From Sthenelais limicola (taxonomy: Eukaryota > Annelida > Polychaeta > Phyllodocida > Sigalionidae), in assembly GCA_942159475.1 (NCBI GenBank), contig OW804102.1, forward strand, positions 28,588,873-28,652,872: a DNA stretch of 64,000 nt, read 5' to 3'. The notes beneath the pieces were generated by a model, which worked only from the letters and a program-made list of their open reading frames with translations, did not search any database and had not been told where the DNA came from. A program made the translations under genes and the position numbers. Positions 12,113 through 21,290 of the stretch are shown here, in pieces (the first letter of the stretch is position 1; each line of letters starts with the position of its first letter).

Positions 12113-12362
12113 TGGGTCAGATGCAGAAAATGTACTATTCGCCTTCACCAATTTTCTCAAATAACCCAAGTTCAAGACATAAATGATGTTCAAAACACAG
12201 TTCAACACAGTTCAACAGTTCACAGTCCAAAATGATATTCATAATCAACACATTGTCAAATATACTCAGATATACCTAGTATGTAACCCTTTTAGTCTAA
12301 TTTAACAGAATTTAATAAACATGTAAAGTTCCCAATTATACATCAACTGATGATTTGACCCA
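12113..12362 (-). mobile_element. Family A MITE, copy 6
   Basis: TA duplicated outside both arms. It contains a small local repeat of TTCAACACAG. The right arm is diverged. Confidence 0.8.
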
Positions 12363-12864
12363 TATATCCATCAAATTCATCATTAAATGGTATTGGGAAC
12401 ATTGTATACGACATGCTGATCCTAAACAGATCCTAATTGCTATATAAAGCTGGACTCAAATGTTGTATTCTGCAATTCTTGACTGTCTGTTTAGGGTCTA
12501 CCGTATACCGCAAATATTTCTATTGTATTTATTTCAATCTCAGTATCAGGCATTAACAGGCGTATAAAAAAGCATCGGCAGATTTAGGGGAGAATGCAGC
12601 TTTGAATATCAAAAAAAAATAGTTTTAGAGAAAATAAATATCTGTCTTGTACAGATAAGCGTGCATTGATATAGAAGCCACATTAAGCATGTGATTGTAC
12701 GAGTGATTGTTGTGGTTGTGAACCAGGCCTAGATTAGTGAGCAACTCAATGTGGGACTAAATCTGTGCAGTAATTGACCTACTCACTGCCACCCACTCTG
12801 CCCCACTCCCTCAGGCTTAGTTAGGGGCTAGGTGTGGCTTGCTTAACTCCCCCATGCCCTTCCC
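12363..12864. other. Intergenic
   Basis: Nothing recognised before the C-rich minisatellite. Confidence 0.5.
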
Positions 12865-13022
12865 CCACCCTGGCCTGCAGGCTCAACACAGTCCCCCCTC
12901 CCCCCTCCCCCCCCTCCCCCCTCCCCCCCCCCACACACACTCCCTGGCCTGAAGGCTCAATATCGTCCCCCTCCCCCCCTCCCACCCACAAACACTCCCT
13001 GGCCTGAAGGCTCAATATCGTC
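12865..13022. repeat. C-rich minisatellite
   Basis: CCTGGCCTG(A/C)AGGCTCAA appears three times, separated by poly-C/CT tracts. Confidence 0.88.
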
Positions 13023-13198
13023 ACATAAAAGGCAGAAGTTACCTTTGAGGAGTAGATGAGGAGGTGTAACGTGCATTATGTGTACTATACCAGCAGCACG
13101 GCACACATAAGGCTGTAGAACATTCATACCACCAGTACATCAACTCTTTGTCACCTCTACTGGTTATAAGCCTTGTACTTTAACATAACGTGATGTAA

Positions 13199-13432
13199 TG
13201 CAGGGACTCCACTATGGGAAAAACGGCAAAAAAACGGCTGCGATGAATTTTTTGCGATGAAATATCTAATCAAGTTAGATATTTTGCAATTGTTGGCAAC
13301 AAATAAATGTGTTGCCGACAACCTATTTTACCCCCTCTTCCACTAGTGATTTGTGTGCGCCGAATTTTTAGTCATGACGGCGACGAATTTTGCCTGTCTG
13401 TGCCGTTTTTTACCTATAGTGGAGTCGCCCTA
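13199..13432. mobile_element. Family F MITE, copy 1
   Basis: Fold-back element: CTCCACTAT near the left end and ATAGTGGAG near the right end, with AAAACGGC and GCCGTTTT just inside. TAA lies directly outside both ends (13196-13198 and 13433-13435). No coding capacity. Confidence 0.75.
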
Positions 13433-13455
13433 TAATACAGGAAAATGAGTCACAA

Positions 13456-13670
13456 TAGCGGAACTCCACTATAGGTAAAAAACGGCGCCAACAGGCAAAA
13501 ACGGCTGCGACGAATTTTTTGCGACAAAATATCTAATCAAGTCAACAACCTATTTTACCCCCTCATCAACTAGAATTTTTAGTCATGTCGAATTTTCTGA
13601 ATTTTTAGAAATGTTGGCGACGAATTTTGCCTGTTGGCGCCATTTTTTTACCTATAGTGGAGTTCCGCTA
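13456..13670. mobile_element. Family F MITE, copy 2
   Basis: Arms TAGCGGAACTCCACTATAGG and its inverse are perfect for 20 bases. CAA is duplicated at 13453-13455 and 13671-13673, and its single copy matches the uninterrupted B arm TCACAAGTCGC. Confidence 0.82.
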
Positions 13671-13906
13671 CAAGCCGCAAAAAATAGATTTTTAGATATC
13701 ATAATTTGAAAGATGAGATCAAGTAAATCCCATCATGGTAAACATGAAAAACATATAAGAAGTGTTCCTATATGTAATTTTGGAAGAAAGTTTGAAATAT
13801 TTCTGGGTGGGCAATTGGCAAGAAAGTAATTAAATATACTCCATAAAATCCCTTTTAAACGCTAGGACATACTAATTTATACAATGCACTGACTTGAGGT
13901 TGCATA

Positions 13907-14141
13907 CTCCAGCAGCCAAGGGGGTGAACCCGGCTCTGAAGGTCCCACAATGGTTTTTTACTGATTTTATACCTTTGGACCCTGGAGAATCCAAATCCGA
14001 AGAGTGCCAAGCTGTAACCCTTGAGGGTTTTGAGAAATTCAAGATGGCCGCCATGACCTATCCCCAAAAGTACCATTATCATGTTTCAGCTCATAATTCA
14101 ATAAATAATAGAAGTAGGAAGACAATTCTTGCACCAAAATG
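13907..14141 (+). repeat. Left terminal inverted repeat of the nuclease transposon
   Basis: This pairs with 19546-19789 over nearly its full length, with scattered mismatches and an indel of about 7 bases near the outer end. The inner limit is the shared block GCACCAAAATG at 14131-14141; beyond it the two sides are unrelated. A frame of about 98 codons crossing it is a by-product of the repeat, because the same peptide appears in the opposite arm. Confidence 0.88.
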
Positions 14142-14215
14142 CTCCCCAAAGTATGTACAAACTACATGCATAGTTTCATCAATCAATTAAACAAGCTAAA
14201 TTAATAATAAATTCA

Positions 14216-14221
14216 TTTATT
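14216..14221 (-). promoter_or_regulatory. Candidate poly(A) signal for the transposon gene
   Basis: AATAAA on the minus strand lies about 190 bases past the TAG stop at 14410 and inside the left TIR border. Such hexamers are common in AT-rich DNA, so support is positional only. Confidence 0.3.
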
Positions 14222-14409
14222 TGACAATAATGGCCAAAAAAATGATTTTTTGAGGAAATTTCCATGTTTTTTCCTCCATTCAAAAACTTTTAGAATTTAA
14301 TTATATCCAGTACTTATTAACTAATACAATGAAGGACATGAACAGTTAATTTAGCCTGAAAAGTATCAATTCATAATACAAACTTACTTCAAAGTGTACA
14401 ACAATATAT

Positions 14410-16272
14410 CTACTCATCATGTGGTGGCCCTGGTGTTTCATCCTCCTCATCTTCTACTATCCTGGTATTATCATTTTGGCATGTACCTGCCCCTTCACAA
14501 TTGCAGAACATGGTGCATGGGAGCCTTGCCTGTGAACAAGAGCATCTAGCAGACTTACATTCCTGGCAACTACACTTGATGAGTTTCAAAATTGCATCTG
14601 GAGCAGGCTGTACATTGCGGGGAACCATCACTGGCTGAAGAACTCGATTTTCCCTGTCCTGTGACCATCCATGCTGAAGAGGGTCTAGATCAGGTGGCAT
14701 TACTTCTAGACAGTTCCTCCAAATGCAGGTTTGTAGATGAGCTCTCAGGACATTTTGCTCAAACGACTCCTTTGTTGGTGGTAATGACATCAGTTTAGGT
14801 GCTGATACCAGGCTTGCACGCATGGTTTTGCCTTTCCAAGCTCTGAACCTTGCCTCATGGCATGTAGAAGCATCTGGGAAACCATAGCAAGCAGCCATAA
14901 AGGCTGTTGCCTCTTGAACAATGTCTGCTCTTGTTGCACTTTTGTCCCCAAGACTTGGCAATCCTTTGCCTTTCTGAAGTACTTTGACCACTTTCCCTTT
15001 TCCAATGCCCCAGCATTGGGCAACTGTATCACAACCTGACAGGACATGGGCAGCAAGAAGGTGAGGAATGATCTTATTATGCTTCATTGCAGTTGTACCT
15101 ATGTTGATAGCTTTCCTCTCCTTTGCAGTCCCTTCCATTATTAGCTGTGAAGTCAGCCTTTTTTCCAAAAAGAAGTGCAACAGTAGGACAAAAACATCTG
15201 TGTCATCAGAGATGACCTTTATGGTTGGCCGTGATGTTGGTGTTTCCTCTATTATGGACAACATCTGTTGAACAATGATGACATCTGCTTCCTCTTGTAG
15301 GGTCTTGAGATCTTGCCTGTAGATGAGAATGCCACCACATATTTCAATGGGGACTGACCTGGAACCAGTTACAATGAGCTTATTTTTCCCATGTGTAATG
15401 GTGTCTTTTCTTGACTTGATGGCTTCTATGATGAGCTCTATCAGCTGGCTTTTATTATATGCATTAGTGAGGATCACTTTTTGTGGTGGCAATGGCATTT
15501 GATTGGAAAGTCTATGCTGTGGACTTGCTTCCTTTCCTCTTGCTGATCTTGTGCTACACTTGGTACTATATTCTATGTACCTATCGAAGATGAAGTATAC
15601 ATTGGAGTCTTTAACATGATGAGAGATGTAGTTCCGGACGTTTTCTATCAGGTCCTGAACATTTCCATTTGTAGGCCAATGAACCACCCACAGAATTGCT
15701 GAGCCATCTATTATTTTGTAATTTGTGCGAGTAACTGTCCTTATTGGAACTTCCACCTGTAGGGCTCTTTTTAGTGCTGATTTGTTCTTTGCAATTCTCA
15801 TCTCACCTGAATCTGTGAACATTGATGTGGGCATTGGTGCTAGTTCATACTTGAAAACATCTTCTAGATCTATTTCCCGTCCTGAGGCTTGCAGACCTAT
15901 GATTTTTGAGTATATCAGATTTGGGTCATACACCTTCACTGAACTAACTTGGATGTGTTTTTTCATGATGGTCATTGTTTGCACCTCTTTGGAAATGGCA
16001 TCATGGAAGCCACCTGGCCATGAGTCCTCATATCTTTTCATCAGTTTCTGGCCAATAGACACGGCTTTGTCGACATTCACTTCTTGATTTCCAATTCTGC
16101 CATTCACAATTTGAATTAAACTGTCCTTTGGATGGCTGGCGGGATCAAGAGGATCAATTGCTATTTCCAATTTCTCTTTGATTTTGAGACGATCATTTGC
16201 ATCAGCTTTGATGCGGCCTTTGAGTTCTTCTTTGTGTTGAGGGGATATACCTTTCTGTTTGGTGGTCATCAT
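14410..16272 (-). CDS. FEN1/XPG-like nuclease domain with C-terminal CXC cysteine cluster
   Basis: This is the longest open frame in the window (620 codons). Residues about 185-430 show the landmarks of FEN1/XPG (PIN-like) nucleases in order: IIDGSAILW (Asp189), VYFIFD (Asp230), an acidic EEAD block (Glu327, Glu328, Asp330), SDDTDVFVLL (Asp356, Asp357, Asp359), and SGCDT followed by WGIGKGKVVKVL (Asp415 and a helix-hairpin-helix-like loop). All expected acidic residues are present. Residues about 567-598 form a nine-cysteine cluster spaced C-x-C-x2-C-x4-C-x-C-x6-C-x3-C-x-C-x5-C, like CXC/tesmin DNA-binding modules, followed by an acidic tail. The N-terminal 180 residues are not recognised. 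FEN1-type enzymes cut branched DNA; acting on transposon ends is inference. The start is uncertain because this was the 3' part of a larger gene. Confidence 0.85.
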   Translation of the reverse strand: MMTTKQKGISPQHKEELKGRIKADANDRLKIKEKLEIAIDPLDPASHPKDSLIQIVNGRIGNQEVNVDKAVSIGQKLMKRYEDSWPGGFHDAISKEVQTMTIMKKHIQVSSVKVYDPNLIYSKIIGLQASGREIDLEDVFKYELAPMPTSMFTDSGEMRIAKNKSALKRALQVEVPIRTVTRTNYKIIDGSAILWVVHWPTNGNVQDLIENVRNYISHHVKDSNVYFIFDRYIEYSTKCSTRSARGKEASPQHRLSNQMPLPPQKVILTNAYNKSQLIELIIEAIKSRKDTITHGKNKLIVTGSRSVPIEICGGILIYRQDLKTLQEEADVIIVQQMLSIIEETPTSRPTIKVISDDTDVFVLLLHFFLEKRLTSQLIMEGTAKERKAINIGTTAMKHNKIIPHLLAAHVLSGCDTVAQCWGIGKGKVVKVLQKGKGLPSLGDKSATRADIVQEATAFMAACYGFPDASTCHEARFRAWKGKTMRASLVSAPKLMSLPPTKESFEQNVLRAHLQTCIWRNCLEVMPPDLDPLQHGWSQDRENRVLQPVMVPRNVQPAPDAILKLIKCSCQECKSARCSCSQARLPCTMFCNCEGAGTCQNDNTRIVEDEEDETPGPPHDE

Positions 16273-17324
16273 TGGATATCATTTGCTAATACACTGCAAA
16301 TATGTAGGCTTAATGCCCAAGTGGTCAGAGTTTTTGGCTTAAGTGTAATACCAATCATTCCACTTGGTCCCTTCCCATATCTCATGAATGTAGTCTCAAT
16401 CATCATGTCTGTCCATATTCCATTCCATGTACCTGGATTATGACATGTCACATGTTCTCCCTTGAGGAATCTGTCAAGTACATCATTTGGCAGTGCTTGG
16501 ATTGATCGAAGATAATACAGCCCATATCGGGCATAATTGTGGTGGCCAGCAGCGAAAAAATATGGAATTATTTCTTTTACCGCCATCAAGTGGAGAGGCC
16601 AATCACCTTCCTTTTCTGCTCGGCTAAACATCATCATTAGCAACAGAGGTTTTATCAGGGAATCAACCCAAAGTTTAGTTGTCCTGCTCCTATTTGCTAG
16701 GCACTCTAAGTGGTTCATTAAACTTTGAGGATCTGTGTGCTGTGGCATGAATTTGCACAATAGTTCCTCTGTTACCATACGTAATGCACGATAGTTTTGA
16801 GGATATTTCTTCCCCAAAAGCATCTGAGATACTCCACCAAAAGCTGCATCCAGTACATCAGATAGTCCTGTCTCAGCCATGAGGGTTCCAACACAGCCTA
16901 TGAAATTCATAAGGAAGTGCATCCCACCCAGACGTAACACAAAGTTTTGAAATCGATCTGGATATACCCATACTATATTTACTGCTACTTTATATAGCTG
17001 TTGGTCACATGTCAGTACAACAATATCCTGCCCAGTCTCCTTAGTTAGTTTCTCAGCTTCTACCATGGCAGTGAGCATTGTATCTGGGTCTGAGGGCTTC
17101 ATATTGAGCAATGGAGTGTAGACACAGCTGGTCGGGCACTTGGCAGCATGCCCCTCATCTCTATTCAATGAACTATTAAATCCATTCCACTCTGGACAAT
17201 CTTCCTCCATGGTAACCTTCCTGAGAAAATCAAAATCCCTTTCATAAGCCCTCTGACTTGATACTGCTTGCATTGCAAGAACTTTCAGAGTGGGGACCAC
17301 TTTTGTCCCCTTTATATCTGGCAT
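16269..17324 (-). CDS. Middle segment 2 of the transposon protein (possible D and E of a D/D/E core)
   Basis: This 351-codon frame holds a hydrophobic strand ending in TCDQQLY (Asp107), then LGGMH (His136), a helical part with FIGCVGTLMAETGL, a block AGHHNYARYGLYYLR, and near the end MIETTFMRYGKGPSGMIGIT (Glu310) followed by a tryptophan. The order strand-Asp, GGxH, helical region, then IE plus a Gly-rich stretch and Trp recalls other invertebrate mobile-element proteins with RNase H-like cores. I propose Asp107 and Glu310 as catalytic partners of the Asp in the preceding segment. The 3' end overlaps the next frame as ATGATGA. The nominal ATG at 17324 is probably internal to the ancestral protein. 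Confidence 0.75.
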   Translation of the reverse strand: MPDIKGTKVVPTLKVLAMQAVSSQRAYERDFDFLRKVTMEEDCPEWNGFNSSLNRDEGHAAKCPTSCVYTPLLNMKPSDPDTMLTAMVEAEKLTKETGQDIVVLTCDQQLYKVAVNIVWVYPDRFQNFVLRLGGMHFLMNFIGCVGTLMAETGLSDVLDAAFGGVSQMLLGKKYPQNYRALRMVTEELLCKFMPQHTDPQSLMNHLECLANRSRTTKLWVDSLIKPLLLMMMFSRAEKEGDWPLHLMAVKEIIPYFFAAGHHNYARYGLYYLRSIQALPNDVLDRFLKGEHVTCHNPGTWNGIWTDMMIETTFMRYGKGPSGMIGITLKPKTLTTWALSLHICSVLANDIQ

Positions 17325-17903
17325 GTCTGTTTTTGGGGGCCCTGGTATCGTTGCACTATAATACAGTCATCAAACCCTTTGGCCATATCTTCTTTTTTGA
17401 TACGTATCATCTCTTCCATTGGGGCATTTCTTTCCATACTTTCATTAGTCTGTGTCAAAAGGATTGCAAGGGCATGAGTTGACTGTAACCCATTTTGGCT
17501 GGATATGTTTGCATCAAAGTTATCAGCGATAACCTGTACTAGCCCAGCACCTTCCATTGACGTATGTACCAGCCCTCTGTCAGTGACATGCCTTGCTGCA
17601 CAGGCAGCAGATATGCGGAACCTCCTCACCTCATCATAGGAACATAGTACTCCAAATTTGTATAATTGTTGGATCAGTGCCTTTTCCCTGGTTAGGACTC
17701 CTAGAGATACTTGAAGTGGAGTTGGACATTTAAGACAAAGACTAGTAACCATGTTGCAAATCATCAGAACTGGCAAATCATGGGCAGCACTTGGACATAG
17801 AGTATAAAGAAGGTCCATCATGGTTTGACTCACAGATTCCTCTGCTAGTTCATTTGAAATCCGAACTTTGTACTTGTCTATTCTTAGGTAAAAGGTTAGT
17901 CTC
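17312..17903 (-). CDS. Middle segment 1 of the transposon protein (possible RNase H-like start)
   Basis: The open frame is usually taken from an ATG at 17833, but protein-like sequence (YKVRISNELAEESVSQ) runs upstream to the A8 tract at 17904, so that ATG is probably internal. Counting from 17833, residues 97-120 read as a hydrophobic strand followed by ADNFDANISSQNG and a TH pair. This looks like the first strand-Asp of an RNase H-like fold (Asp104 or Asp107). Upstream is a helical region with the motif CSYDEVRRFRISAA. The frame ends after a Pro/Gly/Lys-rich stretch where one base is missing relative to the next frame. It overlaps the next segment by 13 bases. Family membership is by recognition; the fold assignment is inference. 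Confidence 0.72.
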
Positions 17904-18747
17904 TTTTTTTTATTTGCTTTGCAACTTTTTTGATAGCATTATCTAAGTCATCCTCAGATTCCTCATTCACCAACTTGAACATTTTGCTGGCTTTTTCACG
18001 GAAGAGAATAATGTTTGCAATTCCCGAGGCTCTCAGAATGATAAGTTTGTCTCCAAAATGCTTTGACAATTCGTTGGTCAAAACCTTTCTAGATTTTATT
18101 GTGCCTCCATAATTCTGGTAAAGAGCATATATATCGGCCAAATTTCTTATTTCTGACTGATTTTTATATATTTCCTTAACAACATTGTCAAAGGCTTGGT
18201 CTACCACTGTTTCCACCAATTTTGAAGCCTCAGAGGTCGCCATTCGTACAGATTTTGGTGCCATGAATTTTGTTTTACAGTCATAGTGATACCTTACATC
18301 AGCTGCATGTTAGTCACTCAATGCCCCTTGAATTCATATTGAAACTTCATTTGCCCAGGCATCTTCACGGGCCTCACATACTTGTAATACAGAAGCCTTG
18401 AAAGACTTCTTGTCACCACGCTCAGCAGTCCGACATAAAATTACACGACGCCATCGACCTGGGTTTCTTTCATCTCTAATCAATACACATTTATCTCCAC
18501 AAAATAGGCAATTTTGCTGGAAATTGAATGCTGGCAATTCTGAACGCCGTTGTCTCTTAGGGACAGGGGCCTCTAAATTATCCTCTGAAGATTTTATTCT
18601 ATCTAAATGTGTCTTTGAGGTGTAGGTTGATACACAATTCTTATGAAAATATAAGCTTTGAGATTCTGAAGTTGCATCTTCAATGAATTTGTGCAGGTCA
18701 TCATCCCTGGTGATACTTGCATTTTTGTCTTTGCATTGATGCAGGTT
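17896..18747 (-). pseudogene. N-terminal Cys/His-rich segment (interrupted by two stops)
   Basis: Read down from 18747 in one frame, this segment shows a first Cys/His motif (FHKNCVSTYTSKTH at about 18600-18650), then CLFCGDKC at about 18495-18518 followed by CRTAERG, then a HAADVRYHYDC block at about 18277-18309, and finally a helical Lys-rich stretch ending at 17896. The C-x2-C plus later Cys and His pairs suggest treble-clef or zinc-knuckle-like metal binding. TGA at 18334 and TAA at 18310 interrupt the frame, but the amino-acid pattern resumes in the same frame right after each, which marks them as point mutations rather than exon borders. The segment ends where the A8 tract shifts the frame. 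Function in this family is not known to me; a DNA-binding role is a guess. Confidence 0.7.
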
Positions 18748-18750
18748 TCA

Positions 18751-19545
18751 ATATTTGTGAAGGGCTGCAGCAGTAATTCACCAATTTAAATAGGCATGTG
18801 TCCTGTATCTGACCCATAGTAAGCTGCAACAAAAAGATATAGCAATGTTTAGCATAACCAATAGAGGGCCAACCTATATCTGCTGCCATCTAGTGTTAAC
18901 TGGGAGAAGTGAGGTCAGAGGTCAGAGGCACAGATGAGTGCAATTAAAAAACTAGGTCACTGTTTCCTCATGCAACAAGTGGCCTTCATATCGATTTTAT
19001 AAGCAGTTCTTCTAGTGGATGTTCTCTTATCTAGGATGATTGATTGAATAACATTTCATATGATGATAGAATAGAATGTCATACTCACCACGAAATTGAT
19101 GAAAAGAAGTTTGAACAGCTCATGCCATGTGCTCCTTCATGCCCTGTTTACAGCTGGAGTGGATGTCCTTGAAATTAAAGTAGCCCCCTCATATTTGGGG
19201 TGTGATAATGTTCCACAAGAGGGGGTAAGAGGGAAGTGGACATGTATCCTTGACTTGTTTGTGCCCTTTCATTGATGAGGGGAAAGGGAGGGGAGGGGGG
19301 CACTTTGAACTGGACACCTGTGGTTGTAGATGCTTCTAGATACCAAGGAAATCCATTTATGATTCCCTTGGACAGGTGTATGATAGTAACTAACATAATT
19401 TTTAATCTGATACAAAATAACCACAAAATGCTGGAAAATGGTATCAAAAATCTTGAGAAATTTACAGGTATATTATAATATGAAAAAATAGGATATAGTT
19501 GTTTACTCAAGGGCTTTTGATTATGATTCCCTATCATAAATGGAC
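18751..19545. other. 5' region of the transposon between coding sequence and right TIR
   Basis: No further domain of the protein was recognised here. The minus-strand sequence contains acceptor-like CAG sites (for example after TACTGCTG near 18766), so an intron and a 5' exon are possible. A 127-codon minus frame running out of the TIR has no protein-like pattern and is left out. Confidence 0.4.
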
Positions 19546-19789
19546 CATTTTGGTGCAAGAATTGTCTTTCTACTCCTAATATTTATTGGATTATGAGCTG
19601 AAAAGTGAAATTGGTACTTTTTGGGTGTGGTCATGGCGGCCATCTTGAATTTCTCAAAACCCTCAAGGGTTACAGCTTGGCACTCTTCGGATTTGGATTC
19701 TCCAGGGTCCAAAGGTATAAAATCAGTAAAAAACCATTGTGGGACCTCCAGAGCCGGGTTCACCCAAAAACCCCATTTGGCTGCTGGAC
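19546..19789 (-). repeat. Right terminal inverted repeat of the nuclease transposon
   Basis: Reverse complement of the left arm. It includes the ATGGCGGCCATCTTGAA-like block at about 19633-19649 that is mirrored at about 14040-14056. The outer end CTGCTGGAC is followed by TA, the proposed target duplication. Confidence 0.88.
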
Positions 19790-20334
19790 TATATTCATAT
19801 GACCTAAACCACTAATGAACACATCAGAACATCCCAATAAAAGAGATCTTGTGAATACATCACTGTGAAATCACTGTGAAAATATTATTGTTGCGACTTG
19901 TGATTCATTTTCCCGAAACCCATCACAAATATCGTCTCCATATCACCTCTACTAGATATGAGCACTTGTACTTTAACATAATATATATAACTTTCTGCCA
20001 GCTTCGAGTATTGAGTATGAGTGAGGAATGTTATACAACCTTGAGAGTTGCCACTGCTATATTTAGTGTTAACATGAATAAATGAGTTAAGTTGTCTATT
20101 TGAGAATATCTTATTTAATCTGCGACTTGTTACACATGGAGTAGGATGGAGTCCAGATGTTGGTTACTCTAGCAGGATGTGAATATGGCTGAGTGCTATG
20201 ATATGGCAGCGGATCCAATGCACCAATATCATACAATTACTCAATGGAAGTGTTTAATAACCAACTCAGGAATTAATAGTAGTGTATATTTAGACATCCA
20301 GTATAAGGTACATATACCTAGTGGATCGTGTGGA

Positions 20335-20711
20335 AATGATGTGTTTTAGTGAAATAAGGCACAAGTCGATATCCATGGGATATCATCATAAATATTATTT
20401 GAAAAGATGAGATCAAGTGGATTCCAACGATTGTAAATTCTAGGACGTCAATTAATACCTGTTTATATACGTAAAACCAAGTGTGGGATATTCTTTATGG
20501 TCAATCACTAGTAAAGTAGTTAAATATACTCTTTAGGATAACCTCCAAAACACATGGTTATATTCAATTCACAGTCTTCAGATTCAGTACATGTGATGAT
20601 GTTACTGGCAGCACTAAACACTCAAAAATTGAAAACATTGTGAGCGATAATTCGTGTGAAAAATCACTATGAAAAATATCAGTTTTGCGACTTTTTCAGT
20701 AACAAATCACA
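20335..20711 (+). mobile_element. Family B MITE, degraded copy
   Basis: Left arm AAATGATGTGTTTTAGTGAA; right end TTGCGACTTTTTCAGTAACA then AATCACA. Interior is recognisable. Confidence 0.7.
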
Positions 20712-21051
20712 TAATTTAAGAGCATGGAGAACGTTGGAGAGGGAGTACATCATCTTCAAAACCTTAGTAGCACACAAGAGAGGAGAGAAAGTAATGCGAT
20801 TTAGCAATCATCTTGGACAGAGCGGAAACTCCTGCTAGACCTTGCTTTACCTATATGTACTTAACCAAGCAAATATAGAGAGTCTCCCGCCATGACTTAG
20901 GGCAGAAAAACAACGTTTGGTGCGCTGTTAGATGGCCTAAGAGTGGTAAATAGGAAAGGGGAGAGTAGCAGAAGGAGGGGAGGTGGTGGAGGAGGGGGAA
21001 TGGTGAATGGGGAATGGATAGTATGAAGTGTAGGCTTGAAACTGGAGTAAT

Positions 21052-21290
21052 AGGGTCAACTCATCAGAACATGTACAATTGGCAACTCTACACAATTTTA
21101 GTAAATTCTGCTAAATTAGGCTCAAAATGAATAAATTCTAGACATATCTGAGAATATTTGGTATTGTGATGGTTATGAAAATCGTTTTGGCTATGGTGAA
21201 CTGTCTTTGGAACCCCATTTTTGTCTTAAATGGGGGATATTTGAGAAGATTGGTGAAGGCGAATTGTACATTTTCTGACGATGTGACCCA
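21052..21290 (+). mobile_element. Family A MITE, copy 7
   Basis: Left arm AGGGTCAACTCATCAG, right arm TGACGATGTGACCCA. Internal sequence is typical. Confidence 0.75.

Larger units (their letters stand above)
14410..18747 (-). pseudogene. Broken multidomain gene of the transposon (whole coding span)
   Basis: Four open stretches on the minus strand join into one protein of about 1,400 residues, matching the domain order I know for this family. The breaks are TGA at 18334-18336, TAA at 18310-18312, a one-base loss in an A8 tract (T-run on the plus strand, 17904-17911), a one-base loss near 17335-17345, and a one-base shift at 16269-16275. The two stops lie in one continuous frame, where arginine (CGA to TGA) and leucine (TTA to TAA) would fit. 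No ATG is found in frame upstream of 18720 and a further TGA stands at 18748-18750, so the true 5' end is missing or lies beyond an intron. A candidate poly(A) signal (AATAAA on the minus strand) is at 14216-14221. Confidence 0.8.
13907..19789 (-). mobile_element. DNA transposon with long TIRs encoding a FEN1-like/CXC protein (relic copy)
   Basis: About 235-244 bp at the two ends are inverted copies of each other, starting CTCCAGCAGCC on the left and GTCCAGCAGCC on the right when read inward. TA is found just outside both ends (13905-13906 and 19790-19791). The flanks join into a family B repeat: removing the element gives a sequence matching the B consensus around CATATATTCAT, so this is a true insertion. 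All recognisable coding sequence between the ends belongs to one protein on the minus strand. The protein family is known to me as unnamed high-copy proteins of marine invertebrates. That it is the mobility protein of this element is inference from position. No standard transposase family was recognised with confidence. Confidence 0.8.
13189..19927 (+). mobile_element. Family B MITE, split by three nested insertions
   Basis: Outer ends are GTGATG at 13190-13195 and CATCACA ending at 19927. Host pieces at 13436-13455, 13671-13906 and 19790-19927 together make about 400 bp of B sequence. The insertions are F1 (13199-13432, flanked by TAA), F2 (13456-13670, flanked by CAA) and the nuclease transposon (flanked by TA). 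Confidence 0.75.

Noticed and set aside
13894..14190. 98-codon plus frame with a protein-like stretch
   Set aside because: The same peptide is encoded in the opposite arm at 19521-19763; it is the TIR, not a conserved gene.
15725..16087. 120-codon plus frame
   Set aside because: Shadow of the nuclease frame on the other strand.
19175..19558. 127-codon minus frame upstream of the transposon gene
   Set aside because: Starts in the TIR and shows no match to the protein family or any domain.
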